In this document: piece after piece, positions 1 to 7,071 of the stretch | Position numbering within the stretch: position 1 is the stretch's first letter | How the letters are laid out: each line of letters starts with the position of its first letter | NCBI GenBank assembly: GCA_030608985.1 | Contig: JAUWDC010000016.1 | Coordinates: 1 to 10,187, forward strand | DNA from: Desulfobia sp. | Lineage (GTDB): Bacteria; Desulfobacterota; Desulfobulbia; Desulfobulbales; SURF-16 | Reading direction: 5' to 3' | Length of the DNA: 10,187 bases | Translations under genes and position numbers: made by a program | The notes under the pieces: generated by a model | What the model was told of the DNA's origin: nothing | The model's database searches: none | What the model saw: only the letters and a program-made list of their open reading frames with translations

Positions 1-560
1 CAGAGGTCTTTAATGCACAACCAGCTCTCCACCGTGGGCAGAGAGTGCCGGCCCTGGTTCCATGGCTGAGAAAAAACAATAGATTGGAAGCCATTTTGAG
101 CAAGTTGGAGACAGGTTGGGACTCGATCATCGATAAAGGAATGGAGGCCGGCATTTTCAATGTGAGCCAATTTTCCATCATGTTCGCCGGTGGCTATGAG
201 GTTTACTCTGTCAAACACCGATTCGCCAAGGACATTTTGAAGCCAGTGAGCAATGGGTTCTTTTGTGGGCCTGGCTGTTATAAAGGTTAGAGGGGCCTGA
301 TGGGAGAGCTCTGTAAGAACAGACACAGCATGATCCATAGGTTCCAAACCACTCTCAAGAGGTTCTTCCAGGAGACGGGTAAAGATGTCATGAATAATGT
401 GAGGAGAAACATCAAGGCACTCTTCGACTTGAAAAGAGGTGATTTCTTCTGGACGAATGATTAGTTCGTAGTCTTTTTTTGCAAGATCAATGAAGGCTGA
501 CATGGTATCGGCAACAACACAGTCAATATCAAAGCCTATGGTTTCAGGGGAAATATGCAT
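1..560 (-). CDS. HAD-superfamily 5'-nucleotidase-like protein (partial, 3' end beyond window)
   Basis: An open frame of 186 codons starts at the ATG at 558-560 and runs off the left edge without a stop. An in-frame TAA at 573-575 bounds the start, so this ATG is the only candidate. All four HAD phosphatase motifs are visible. Motif I is GFDIDCVVADT, with nucleophile Asp11 and acid/base Asp13. Motif II is FITARP with Thr95. Motif III is Lys130 in HDGKLAHIE. Motif IV is the Asp pair 144-145 in SFIDDRVPTC. This set, with the late QPWN segment at 165-168, resembles the NT5C / YqfW-like group of putative 5'(3')-deoxyribonucleotidases, which are soluble cytoplasmic enzymes that dephosphorylate nucleoside monophosphates. 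The substrate cannot be read from sequence, and a related phosphatase role is possible. No clear Shine-Dalgarno is seen upstream. The gene is divergent from pcnB. The plus-strand frame opposite it is a shadow. Confidence 0.82.
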   Translation of the reverse strand, partial: MHISPETIGFDIDCVVADTMSAFIDLAKKDYELIIRPEEITSFQVEECLDVSPHIIHDIFTRLLEEPLESGLEPMDHAVSVLTELSHQAPLTFITARPTKEPIAHWLQNVLGESVFDRVNLIATGEHDGKLAHIENAGLHSFIDDRVPTCLQLAQNGFQSIVFSQPWNQGRHSLPTVESWLCIKDL

Positions 561-1129
561 ACATGGATTATTTTAAAATTCGTAAAAGCAATTAGTGCCT
601 GAATGAAAAGTGTTCAAGCTAAAAGCTAATTGCTAACAACTTTTTTAATAAGATACACGGTAGCTTCTATACTGGCAATAATCCTTGGCGCAAGCTGTTA
701 AAAAAATGCGCTATGAATACTTTGCTCACAGGCTCGCTTTAGATACGATGAACTTTTTACGAATTCATCTTCCTTGACAAAATTTATGAAGATGGGCATA
801 GTCGCAGCGTAGCCGGATTTTTATCCGGAAGCGGCCTTTTGAGTGAATCTCGGAGGTAAACTGCGGGCTTAATCTGACTACGATGTATCCACATGCGTTT
901 AGCGTAATCGGTTGTTTCCTTTTGTATTACAAGACCACCAACAGGTGAAGGCCGCTTCATGGAGAACACCTCCGAGACCGCATCCTTGATGAACCGTAAT
1001 TCCTCGGGTGGTTGGAGCAATAACCACTCAAGTAAATTAATAAGCTAGTTCATCATGAGTTGATACGTCGAGAGAGGGCTTTACAACAGCTGGAGCAGAT
1101 GTCTAAAGGGTTCATTCGGCAAGAGTACA
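561..1129. other. Divergent intergenic region without a convincing gene
   Basis: This 569-bp stretch lies between the nucleotidase-like gene and pcnB and should carry promoters for both, but I find no strong sigma-70 match. TTGGAG at 1012-1017 followed by AT-rich sequence near 1035-1043 is the best weak candidate for pcnB. Visible structure: a 9-bp inverted repeat AGCAATTAG / CTAATTGCT at 587-595 and 626-634; a 7-bp inverted repeat CATCTTC / GAAGATG at 766-772 and 788-794; a perfect hairpin CCGGAT-TTTT-ATCCGG at 813-828; the interleaved repeat pairs at 828-977 (own entry); and GTGGTT / AACCAC at 1008-1013 and 1022-1027. Short minus-strand frames at 698-799 (33 codons) and 784-1020 (78 codons) resemble nothing I know. 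The density of inverted repeats suggests an RNA element or a decayed insertion rather than coding sequence. Confidence 0.6.
828..977. repeat. Two interleaved inverted-repeat pairs (A-B-A'-B'), possible pseudoknot RNA
   Basis: GAAGCGGCCTT at 828-838 has its exact reverse complement at 948-958 (11/11). TCTCGGAGGT at 848-857 has its exact reverse complement at 968-977 (10/10). The spacer inside each half is 9 nt (839-847 and 959-967), and the spacers themselves are not related. The order A, B, A', B' cannot form a nested hairpin; in RNA both stems together would make an H-type pseudoknot with loops of 9, 90 and 9 nt, or two mutually alternative stems. The perfect hairpin at 813-828 abuts the left edge. 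The repeats are seen directly; the RNA interpretation is inference. Confidence 0.55.
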
Positions 1130-2491
1130 ATGGCAAAAAAAAAGAAATTATCTCCAGAGTCATCTGCAGCACCAGAGCCTGTTATCATACCACAGGAAGA
1201 GCATTTAATATCTCCTCGAAGAATCAATAAGGATGCACTTAAGGTTCTGTCTCGCCTGCAAGAAGCCGGACACCGAGCATATCTTGTTGGTGGTGGGGTT
1301 CGAGATCTCTACCTGGACAAGGAACCAAAAGATTTTGATATCAGTACCAGTGCCCGACCGGGTCAACTGCGCAAATTATTTCGTAACAGTAGGACCATAG
1401 GTCGTCGTTTCCGTCTCGTTCAGGTTTTTTTCCCTGGAAACCATATAATCGAAGTTTCGACCTTCCGTTGTAGCAGCGAGTATGACCTAGAGGGTACTGA
1501 TGAGCTGCTGCCTTCCAATAATACTTTTGGTTCCCGGGCAGATGATGCCTTTCGTCGCGATCTGACAATTAATTCTCTCTTGTATGATATACAGGATGGG
1601 TCAATTATTGATTACACAGGGGGAGTAGAAGATCTCAAGGCCCGTATAATACGAATTATTGGAGATCCCGATCGCCGGATTACAAGGGACCCAGTAAGGA
1701 TGCTGCGTGCCATTCGTCACGCTGCCCGAAGTAATTTTTCAATTGAAGAAAAGACGTGGAATGCTATCCTGCTGCATCGGGATAAACTTCATCTGTGCCC
1801 TGTTTCCCGAATTAGGGATGAATTATTGAAAGATCTACGAGGTGGAGCCAGTAGAAAATGGGTTGAGCTGGCCCTTGACTGCGGTCTGTTTTGTGAGCTT
1901 TTTCCTTTTTACCATTCTTTTTTCCAGTCTAATGAGAAAAGCTCTCAATACAGGCAGGAACTGGGGAATGCACTTGGTGTGGCTGACCGACTGCATGGAA
2001 AAGGGAACTATATTCCAGAGCATATGCTGCTGGGGTTACTTCTTCTCCCATGGGCTCTGCATACTTTTTCTCTTTTGAACAGTAATAAGGCGCAAAAACG
2101 TGGGGATGCGTATGCAATGTCGCGAAGTATACGGCAAAAGCTTGATACGAATTTGCTCTACCTTAACTTGAAAAAGGCGATACGTGAACAGGTTGCAGGG
2201 CTTCTGTCGCACCTTCCTCTTTTTTCCTCCAATGACCGGGACTCTTTTCAGTACCCCCTTGAGGGGTATAACTGGCCGCACTGGTTATCTAAAAAGAGTT
2301 ATTTTAAGGAAAGATCACAATTTTACATGATGTATAGGGAGGCCTTTGGCGGGCAACCTGCTGAGATCAAGATGGTTGCGATGTCTGGAAAATCAAAACG
2401 GATGAAAAAAAGAGGCGTATCCAAGGGAGGGCGAAGGCCGGCTTTTTCCAGAAATGAACAAAAGGGCGGCGTATTTGGCTTTAAGCGATAA
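1130..2491 (+). CDS. pcnB: Poly(A) polymerase / tRNA nucleotidyltransferase family protein, PcnB type
   Basis: This 453-residue protein is a class II nucleotidyltransferase, probably a poly(A) polymerase that adds 3' A tails to RNA in the cytoplasm. The head domain has YLVGGGVRDL (51-60), the catalytic Asp68 and Asp70 in KDFDIST, and a third acidic residue Glu108 in IEVSTFR. Next come GRRFRLVQV (91-99), RRDLTINSLLYD (142-153) and the RNA-binding-domain block around GDPDRRITRDPVRMLRAIRH (178-197). The RRFRLV motif is the feature usually taken to separate bacterial poly(A) polymerases from CCA-adding enzymes, and the Lys/Arg-rich tail (about 415-453) recalls E. coli PcnB, which is of similar length (about 465). 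Deltaproteobacteria are known to carry several specialised members (CC-adding, A-adding, PAP), so an A-adding tRNA role cannot be excluded. The start is supported by a weak AAGAG at 1121-1125; an in-frame TGA at 1061-1063 closes the frame upstream. A run of nine A occupies codons 3-5. Confidence 0.85.
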   Translation: MAKKKKLSPESSAAPEPVIIPQEEHLISPRRINKDALKVLSRLQEAGHRAYLVGGGVRDLYLDKEPKDFDISTSARPGQLRKLFRNSRTIGRRFRLVQVFFPGNHIIEVSTFRCSSEYDLEGTDELLPSNNTFGSRADDAFRRDLTINSLLYDIQDGSIIDYTGGVEDLKARIIRIIGDPDRRITRDPVRMLRAIRHAARSNFSIEEKTWNAILLHRDKLHLCPVSRIRDELLKDLRGGASRKWVELALDCGLFCELFPFYHSFFQSNEKSSQYRQELGNALGVADRLHGKGNYIPEHMLLGLLLLPWALHTFSLLNSNKAQKRGDAYAMSRSIRQKLDTNLLYLNLKKAIREQVAGLLSHLPLFSSNDRDSFQYPLEGYNWPHWLSKKSYFKERSQFYMMYREAFGGQPAEIKMVAMSGKSKRMKKRGVSKGGRRPAFSRNEQKGGVFGFKR

Positions 2492-2499
2492 TTTTTTTT

Positions 2500-2572
2500 A
2501 CCACAGAACATACAGAGAAATCTTTTTTATTACAAGCAGTTACCTCTGAGATCTCTGTGTGCTCTGTGGTTA
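2500..2572. repeat. Intergenic imperfect palindrome, ACCACAGA type
   Basis: The left arm 2500-2522 begins ACCACAGAACATACAGAG, and the right arm 2550-2571 is its near reverse complement, ending CTCTGTGTGCTCTGTGGT. About 19 of 21 aligned positions match, with a 2-nt bulge. The loop is 2523-2549. Each arm is built of degenerate CACAGAG units about 9-10 nt apart. It fills most of the pcnB-bioB gap and would form a stable RNA stem from either strand. Similar ACCACAGAG elements are common in intergenic DNA of deltaproteobacteria and some other phyla. A terminator role is possible, but no T-run follows immediately. Confidence 0.75.
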
Positions 2573-2600
2573 ATTTATAGTTTTTACGATTTTATCAAAA

Positions 2601-3524
2601 ATGGCATTTTCTAAGAAAGATTTAGCAGGGTTGAGATCCTTATCGTGCTCTGAGTTGATGGCGAAGGCCCTTGAGGTCAAATTGGCCCATCGGGGGCTCA
2701 AGATCTCCCTATGTTCCATTATAAATGCCAAGTCAGGAAAGTGCAGCGAAGACTGCCGGTTTTGTTCACAGTCTGCCCATTACAAGACGGACACTCCTGT
2801 TTACCCTTTAAAAAGTGAAAAGGAGATTGTTGAAGCCGCAGCCACAGCACAAGAAGATGGGGCATCCCGTTTTTCTCTTGTCACCAGTGGCAGAGGACTG
2901 GGGGCCGACGATCTCAAGCGAGTTGCCGGTATTGTAGAATCAATACGGAGCCGCGTTGATATTGCTGTCTGCGGCTCTCTGGGAATTTTGAGTGTAGACT
3001 CTTTGCGTCTTCTCAAAGATGCAGGAATGAGTCGTTACCATCATAACCTGGAAACATCACGAGAGTTTTTCCCCCAGGTTGTTTCTACACACACATTTGA
3101 TGACCGTATTGCGACTATACGGGCTGCGCAGCAGGCAGGAATGGATGTGTGTGCCGGTGGAATTATCGGTCTTGGTGAAACAGAAGATGACAGGGTATCA
3201 ATGGCATTGAGTCTTGTTGAGTGTGATGTTCGCTCTGTTCCATTAAATATCCTTATGCCCCTCACCGGGACTCCAATGGAAAATAATGCCCCTCTCTCGC
3301 TTCAGAATATTCTTCGTACAATTGCGCTGTATAGGCTGATACTCCCTGGGGCAGCTTTACGTCTTGCTGCCGGAAGAGAATCGGCTCTCGGTGATTTTCT
3401 GAGTACTGCTTTCATGGCTGGTGCTGATGGCATGATGATTGGCGGTTATTTAACGCAAAAAGGCCGTAACCCGGAAATGGACAGGAAATTTGTCCGGCAG
3501 ATACAAGAGTTATGGACAGGCTGA
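2601..3524 (+). CDS. bioB: Biotin synthase (radical SAM)
   Basis: BioB inserts sulfur into dethiobiotin, the last step of biotin synthesis. The radical-SAM cluster motif GKCSEDCRFCSQSAHY supplies Cys48, Cys52 and Cys55 for the [4Fe-4S] cluster. Other family landmarks are YHHNLETS (146-153), VCAGGIIGLGET (183-194), VPLNILMPLTGTP (213-225), RLAAGRE (254-260) and the C-terminal GGYLTQKGR (281-289). Of the E. coli auxiliary [2Fe-2S] ligands Cys97, Cys128, Cys188 and Arg260, the last three align with Cys124, Cys184 and Arg254. The position of Cys97 is Ser92 here (RFSLVTSG; codon TCT). At 307 residues it is shorter than E. coli BioB (346), as in many anaerobes. No good Shine-Dalgarno precedes the ATG at 2601. 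Its end overlaps bioF by 13 nt, so the two are translationally coupled. The family call is firm; the effect of the Ser is not known from sequence. Confidence 0.93.
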   Translation: MAFSKKDLAGLRSLSCSELMAKALEVKLAHRGLKISLCSIINAKSGKCSEDCRFCSQSAHYKTDTPVYPLKSEKEIVEAAATAQEDGASRFSLVTSGRGLGADDLKRVAGIVESIRSRVDIAVCGSLGILSVDSLRLLKDAGMSRYHHNLETSREFFPQVVSTHTFDDRIATIRAAQQAGMDVCAGGIIGLGETEDDRVSMALSLVECDVRSVPLNILMPLTGTPMENNAPLSLQNILRTIALYRLILPGAALRLAAGRESALGDFLSTAFMAGADGMMIGGYLTQKGRNPEMDRKFVRQIQELWTG

Positions 3525-4675
3525 ACTGGATAGAGAAGCAGCGGCAGAGCGGAAATTTTCGGCAGCTTACCCCCGTCAAAAGAATGCAGGACGGCACATT
3601 GCAATTGGCTGGGGACACAGAAAAAGCAGTACTCCACGATTTTTCCTCCAATGACTACCTTGCCCTCTCCCTCCATCCTGACCTGATTGCCGCGAGCAGA
3701 AAGTATCTTGAAATGGCAGGTGCTGGAGCCGGGGCAGCCCGGTTGATGAGCGGAGACCTGACCGTATATCATGAACTGGAAAAGAAAATTGCCGAGCTTA
3801 AGGGACAGGAAGCGGCCCTTCTTTTTGGAAGCGGATATCTCGCTAATTGTGGAATCATACCTGCCCTGCTCGGGCGGCAGGATGTGGTTTTCTGTGATCG
3901 TTTAAACCATGCTTCCATTTATGATGGCTGCCGACTTTCCAGGGCTCGCCTTGTACGATTTCACCATAATGACTTAAATCATCTTGAGGATATGTTGAAG
4001 TCGAGGCGGGGTAAGGGGGAAGCCCTGATTGTTGTGGAATCCATATATTCTATGGATGGAGACAGGTCTCCTCTTAAAGAATTAGTCTCCTTAAAAGAGA
4101 AATATGGTTGCCTCCTCATGGTGGACGAGGCCCACGCTACGGGTTTGTTTGGGCCAAATGGCGGAGGAGTGATTGAGGAGGAAGGTCTCTCCTCCCATGT
4201 CGATCTTGCCATGGGTACGTTTGGCAAGGCCCTTGGCAGTTATGGAGCATATGTGGCGGCTTCAGGCAGTATGATTGATTTTCTGGTGAACAGGGCCAGG
4301 TCTTTTATTTATTCCACGGCCCTTCCTCCCGCAGTTGTTGGCGCGTCTCTTGCTGCAATTAAAATTATACAGAAACAGCCGGAACTGCGTCAGAAGCTGT
4401 TTGCCAAGGTGGACCTTTTCAAGTCAATTTTAAGGCAAGGCGGACTGGATGTGTTAGGGCCTTCACAGATTGTACCTGTTTTAATAGGGGAAAGCAGCAC
4501 TGCAGTATATTTGGCTGAAAAGCTGCGCCGTAAAAATATTTTTGCTACTGCTGTCCGGCCGCCAACTGTTCCGGAAGGAACAGCCCGGCTTCGTTTTTCC
4601 ATCACCTTGCACCACAAGAATGACGTACTCAAACAAACAGCGGCTACCCTGCTGGAAATCCTTGAAAAAGGATGA
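3512..4675 (+). CDS. bioF: 8-amino-7-oxononanoate synthase
   Basis: BioF is a PLP-dependent alpha-oxoamine synthase that condenses pimeloyl-ACP/CoA with L-alanine to give 8-amino-7-oxononanoate (KAPA). The 387-residue length is normal. Visible landmarks are FSSNDYLALSLHP (44-56), the GSGYLAN loop (106-112), DRLNHASIYDG (129-139) with the cofactor-stacking His133, VVESIYSMDGD (174-184), VDEAHATG (204-211) with Asp205 and His208 contacting PLP, and GTFGKALGSYGAY (235-247) with Schiff-base Lys239. The C-terminal RPPTVPEGTARLRFSIT block is also typical. Its ATG lies inside the bioB 3' end (3512 versus bioB stop at 3522-3524), with AAGAG at 3505-3509 as a weak ribosome binding site. The stop overlaps an ATG (GGATGA at 4670-4675) opening only a five-codon frame. 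No bioA, bioD or pimeloyl-pathway gene follows; instead a palindromic repeat begins 6 nt downstream. Confidence 0.95.
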   Translation: MDRLNWIEKQRQSGNFRQLTPVKRMQDGTLQLAGDTEKAVLHDFSSNDYLALSLHPDLIAASRKYLEMAGAGAGAARLMSGDLTVYHELEKKIAELKGQEAALLFGSGYLANCGIIPALLGRQDVVFCDRLNHASIYDGCRLSRARLVRFHHNDLNHLEDMLKSRRGKGEALIVVESIYSMDGDRSPLKELVSLKEKYGCLLMVDEAHATGLFGPNGGGVIEEEGLSSHVDLAMGTFGKALGSYGAYVAASGSMIDFLVNRARSFIYSTALPPAVVGASLAAIKIIQKQPELRQKLFAKVDLFKSILRQGGLDVLGPSQIVPVLIGESSTAVYLAEKLRRKNIFATAVRPPTVPEGTARLRFSITLHHKNDVLKQTAATLLEILEKG

Positions 4676-4680
4676 TCCGC

Positions 4681-4773
4681 AATTGATAATTAAAAATTAC
4701 GAATTACGAATGAAGGCATGTATCAGAAAAGTACCTCAATTCTTAATTCTTAATTCTCAATTTTTAATTAATT
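4681..4773. repeat. AT-rich intergenic imperfect palindrome, AATTACGAATTA type
   Basis: The left arm (4681-4716) contains ATTAAAAATTACGAATTACG. The right arm (4734-4773) contains the near reverse complement, made of repeated TTAATTCT units and ending TCAATTTTTAATTAATT. Both arms are tandem degenerate units of about 7-8 nt, and the right arm has one unit more. The loop is 4717-4733. It occupies the whole gap between the convergent bioF and kinase genes and overlaps the last codon and stop of the kinase (4768-4773). It may act as a bidirectional terminator or be a small non-autonomous insertion; neither is proven. Confidence 0.7.
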
Positions 4774-7059
4774 CCCCCCATCCAGCTCTTTTCTTATTAT
4801 GCGACTCACATCACCAATACTGATTGGTTTCATGAGAACACTTCGAATGCCTATTTCCCTTATCTTCTCATCTGTTATTTCTTTACTATAGCCGGTACAG
4901 AGAATGATGGGAATATTCGGGCGCATTTCCAGTATCTTTTTTGCCAACTCTATTCCGGTTAAGCCTGGCATGGTCTGATCTGTAATCACCAGGTCAAAAT
5001 TCTGATTATGGGTAAAAATCTCCAGGGCCTCCTGGCTGTCGGTGACAGTATGGACCCGATAGCCGAGATTACTGAGGAGCTGACCGCCAAGTTGAACCAG
5101 TTCTTCTTCATCGTCCACCAGCAGAATCTTTTCATTTCCCACAGGGATGGGGGTATTGACAGCATTGTTTTCCATCTCCTGCGGAACATCGGTAACCAGA
5201 GGAAGTAACACATGAAAAACACTTCCAACTCCTTGGGTGCTTTCCACGGAAACATTTCCGTGCATATTTTCGACAATACCGTGGACAACGGCCAGCCCAA
5301 GTCCGGTACCTTCACCGACCTCCTTGGTGGTAAAAAAGGGTTCAAAAATCCGTTCTTTGTCCTCATGAGTGATTCCCTGGCCAGTATCTGCAACAATCAG
5401 TTCCACATATTTGCCGGGCTTCAAATGCGGATAGCCCGTCTCGTTGGAGTGCTGTATGTTTTTTTCATTCAGCGAAATTGTGAGTTTCCCATGCTCACTC
5501 CCCATGGCCTGGGCCGCATTGGTGCTGAGGTTCATTATAAGCTGGTGTACTTGGGAGGGGTCTCCTGATACAAGAGCATCGTTCGCATTTAGAGCAGTGG
5601 CTATTTCAATAGTCGATGGCAGGGTAGAGCGTAACAGCTTCAAGGTCTCTTTAATAACGGGAGAAATCCTCATGGGCAGTTTTCTTGCCTCGCTGCTTCG
5701 GCTGAAAGTAAGAATTTGAGCCACCAGGTCCTTGGCCCTGTTGCCGGCCTTTTTAATTTGCATAAGATTGCTCGTGGTATTCGAGCTTTCAGGACTGTCG
5801 AGCAGTGAAAGTTCGGTGTAGCCGAGGATTGCTCCTAAAATATTGTTAAAGTCATGGGCAATTCCACCTGCCAGGGTGCCGATAGCCTCCATCTTCTGAG
5901 CCTGGCGGAGACGATTTTCAAGGTTTGATTTTTCCTTTTCAGCAAGGTGGCGTTCGGCAATTTCCTGTTCCAGGTTGCGATTGACCGTGACAAGTTCCGC
6001 GGTGCGCTCCTGGACCCTTTTTTCAACCTCTTCTTTGGATCGGGTAAGACTTTCATTGCTTGCTATAAGGGATTTATTTAAAGAAAAAATTTTACTCAAC
6101 AGTGACCCGAAGCTGAAGTGTAGGATAATAAAAGAGAGGAGAAGCAGGCCAAGGCTGAGAATCACGGAAGAGATGATAAGGGTGTGAAGATCCTTGAGCT
6201 CCTGGGTGATATCCAACGCAACAATAATTTTACCGAGGGCCTTATTTTGAAAATTAACGAGGTGGAAGGGCGAGATAAAAGTATAATGCCTGCCGTCGAT
6301 TTTTTTTCTCTGAACATCCAGGGAAAGGTCAAGAGAATCAGATACTTTCTTGAAAAGTGTTATATCCCGGGCGCGGATAGTGTAGTCTCCGCATTGCTGC
6401 AAGGGAATTTGAGCAAAGATCGCTTTACGGCACTCTTCGGTGAGCACAGCCAGCCCTGTGATGCTGTTTAGTTTTTCACTGAGGGAGTCCATGAAAAGGC
6501 TTGCCTTGATGCCAAACTGGGTAACGCCCAGGAAGTCTCCCTCATAGAAAACCGGCTGGACCACCCGATATTCCATCCCGGACGGGCCAACCATAAATCC
6601 TGATACCGGTCGACGAGTGCCGTTGGCCTCGGCAATATCCGGCCGAATAACGCTTACATCATCACCGAACTGCTCAGGACGATGCACCCTGAGAAAGTTG
6701 TGGTTGTTTGGTAACACCCAGCCGATGGAGGAGAAAAATTTATTTTCGCCTTTCAGTATGTTGAGAAAAGGCTGAGAGTGGGTAAGTAATTTTTTCCTGT
6801 CACGATGGGCAAAGGCCGAGATGAGAGCTGATTTTTGCTTATTGTTCTTGTACGCCACAAAGCTCTTAATCCGCTTCTGGTAATGTGTTTGTGTCTCCGT
6901 AAAGATTCGTTGGGCAAGGATACGGGCACTTTCCTCTTTGCTGGTGATGATTCGTTCAATTGATATACGGCCTTGTCGGATGAACAGGGTAAGAAAAATT
7001 GAACAGACAAGCAGCATAAGTATCATAACTGCTGTTATTGCTTTCCACCGTATATCCAT
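4768..7059 (-). CDS. Hybrid sensor histidine kinase with periplasmic Cache-like domain and receiver
   Basis: This 763-residue membrane kinase should autophosphorylate on ligand sensing and pass the phosphate to its own receiver. The order is: membrane helix 7-27; periplasmic domain about 28-290; second helix 292-316; coiled coil about 325-390; HisKA with phosphoacceptor His402 in GGIAHDFNNILGAILGYTEL; and the HATPase_c domain. The HATPase_c has N-box residues Asn510 and Asn514, G1 box DTGQG (558-562), F-box FEPFFTTK (572-579) and G2 GEGTGLGLA (582-590). A receiver follows (about 644-760), with Asp649/Asp650, phosphoacceptor Asp694 (VITDQTMPG), Thr722 and Lys744. The periplasmic segment with FLRVHRPEQFGDD, RPVSGFMVGPSGMEYRVVQP and FLGVTQFG (about 113-185) resembles the dCache_3-type sensor; the ligand is unknown. 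The start is supported by AGGGA just upstream, in the 12-nt gap after the other kinase, so the two are cotranscribed. All catalytic boxes look intact. No DNA-binding partner is adjacent. Confidence 0.92.
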   Translation of the reverse strand: MDIRWKAITAVMILMLLVCSIFLTLFIRQGRISIERIITSKEESARILAQRIFTETQTHYQKRIKSFVAYKNNKQKSALISAFAHRDRKKLLTHSQPFLNILKGENKFFSSIGWVLPNNHNFLRVHRPEQFGDDVSVIRPDIAEANGTRRPVSGFMVGPSGMEYRVVQPVFYEGDFLGVTQFGIKASLFMDSLSEKLNSITGLAVLTEECRKAIFAQIPLQQCGDYTIRARDITLFKKVSDSLDLSLDVQRKKIDGRHYTFISPFHLVNFQNKALGKIIVALDITQELKDLHTLIISSVILSLGLLLLSFIILHFSFGSLLSKIFSLNKSLIASNESLTRSKEEVEKRVQERTAELVTVNRNLEQEIAERHLAEKEKSNLENRLRQAQKMEAIGTLAGGIAHDFNNILGAILGYTELSLLDSPESSNTTSNLMQIKKAGNRAKDLVAQILTFSRSSEARKLPMRISPVIKETLKLLRSTLPSTIEIATALNANDALVSGDPSQVHQLIMNLSTNAAQAMGSEHGKLTISLNEKNIQHSNETGYPHLKPGKYVELIVADTGQGITHEDKERIFEPFFTTKEVGEGTGLGLAVVHGIVENMHGNVSVESTQGVGSVFHVLLPLVTDVPQEMENNAVNTPIPVGNEKILLVDDEEELVQLGGQLLSNLGYRVHTVTDSQEALEIFTHNQNFDLVITDQTMPGLTGIELAKKILEMRPNIPIILCTGYSKEITDEKIREIGIRSVLMKPISIGDVSRIIRKELDGGN

Positions 7060-7071
7060 CTTTCCCTGCTA

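Noticed and set aside
45..290. Plus-strand 81-codon frame at the left edge
   Set aside because: It is antisense to the HAD nucleotidase-like gene, whose four motifs are clear on the minus strand.
587..634. Inverted repeat AGCAATTAG/CTAATTGCT as an insertion-sequence end
   Set aside because: It is only 9 bp, with a 30-nt loop, no transposase and no target duplication.
698..799. Minus-strand 33-codon frame starting ATG at 797-799
   Set aside because: Too short, no recognisable motif and no Shine-Dalgarno; it cannot be separated from chance.
813..828. Perfect CCGGAT-TTTT-ATCCGG hairpin as an intrinsic terminator
   Set aside because: The stem is only 6 bp, there is no downstream T-run on either strand, and no gene ends nearby.
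784..1020. Minus-strand open frame of 78 codons in the long intergenic region
   Set aside because: It resembles no family I know, lacks a clear ribosome binding site, and covers the interleaved repeats and the CCGGAT hairpin, which explain its sequence better as a non-coding element.
1036..1230. Plus-strand frame with gene-like wording (RRERALQQLEQMSKGFIRQE) overlapping the pcnB start
   Set aside because: The first part reads like protein, but the frame has no good start and its second half is a shadow of pcnB; possibly a decayed gene tail, not enough to annotate.
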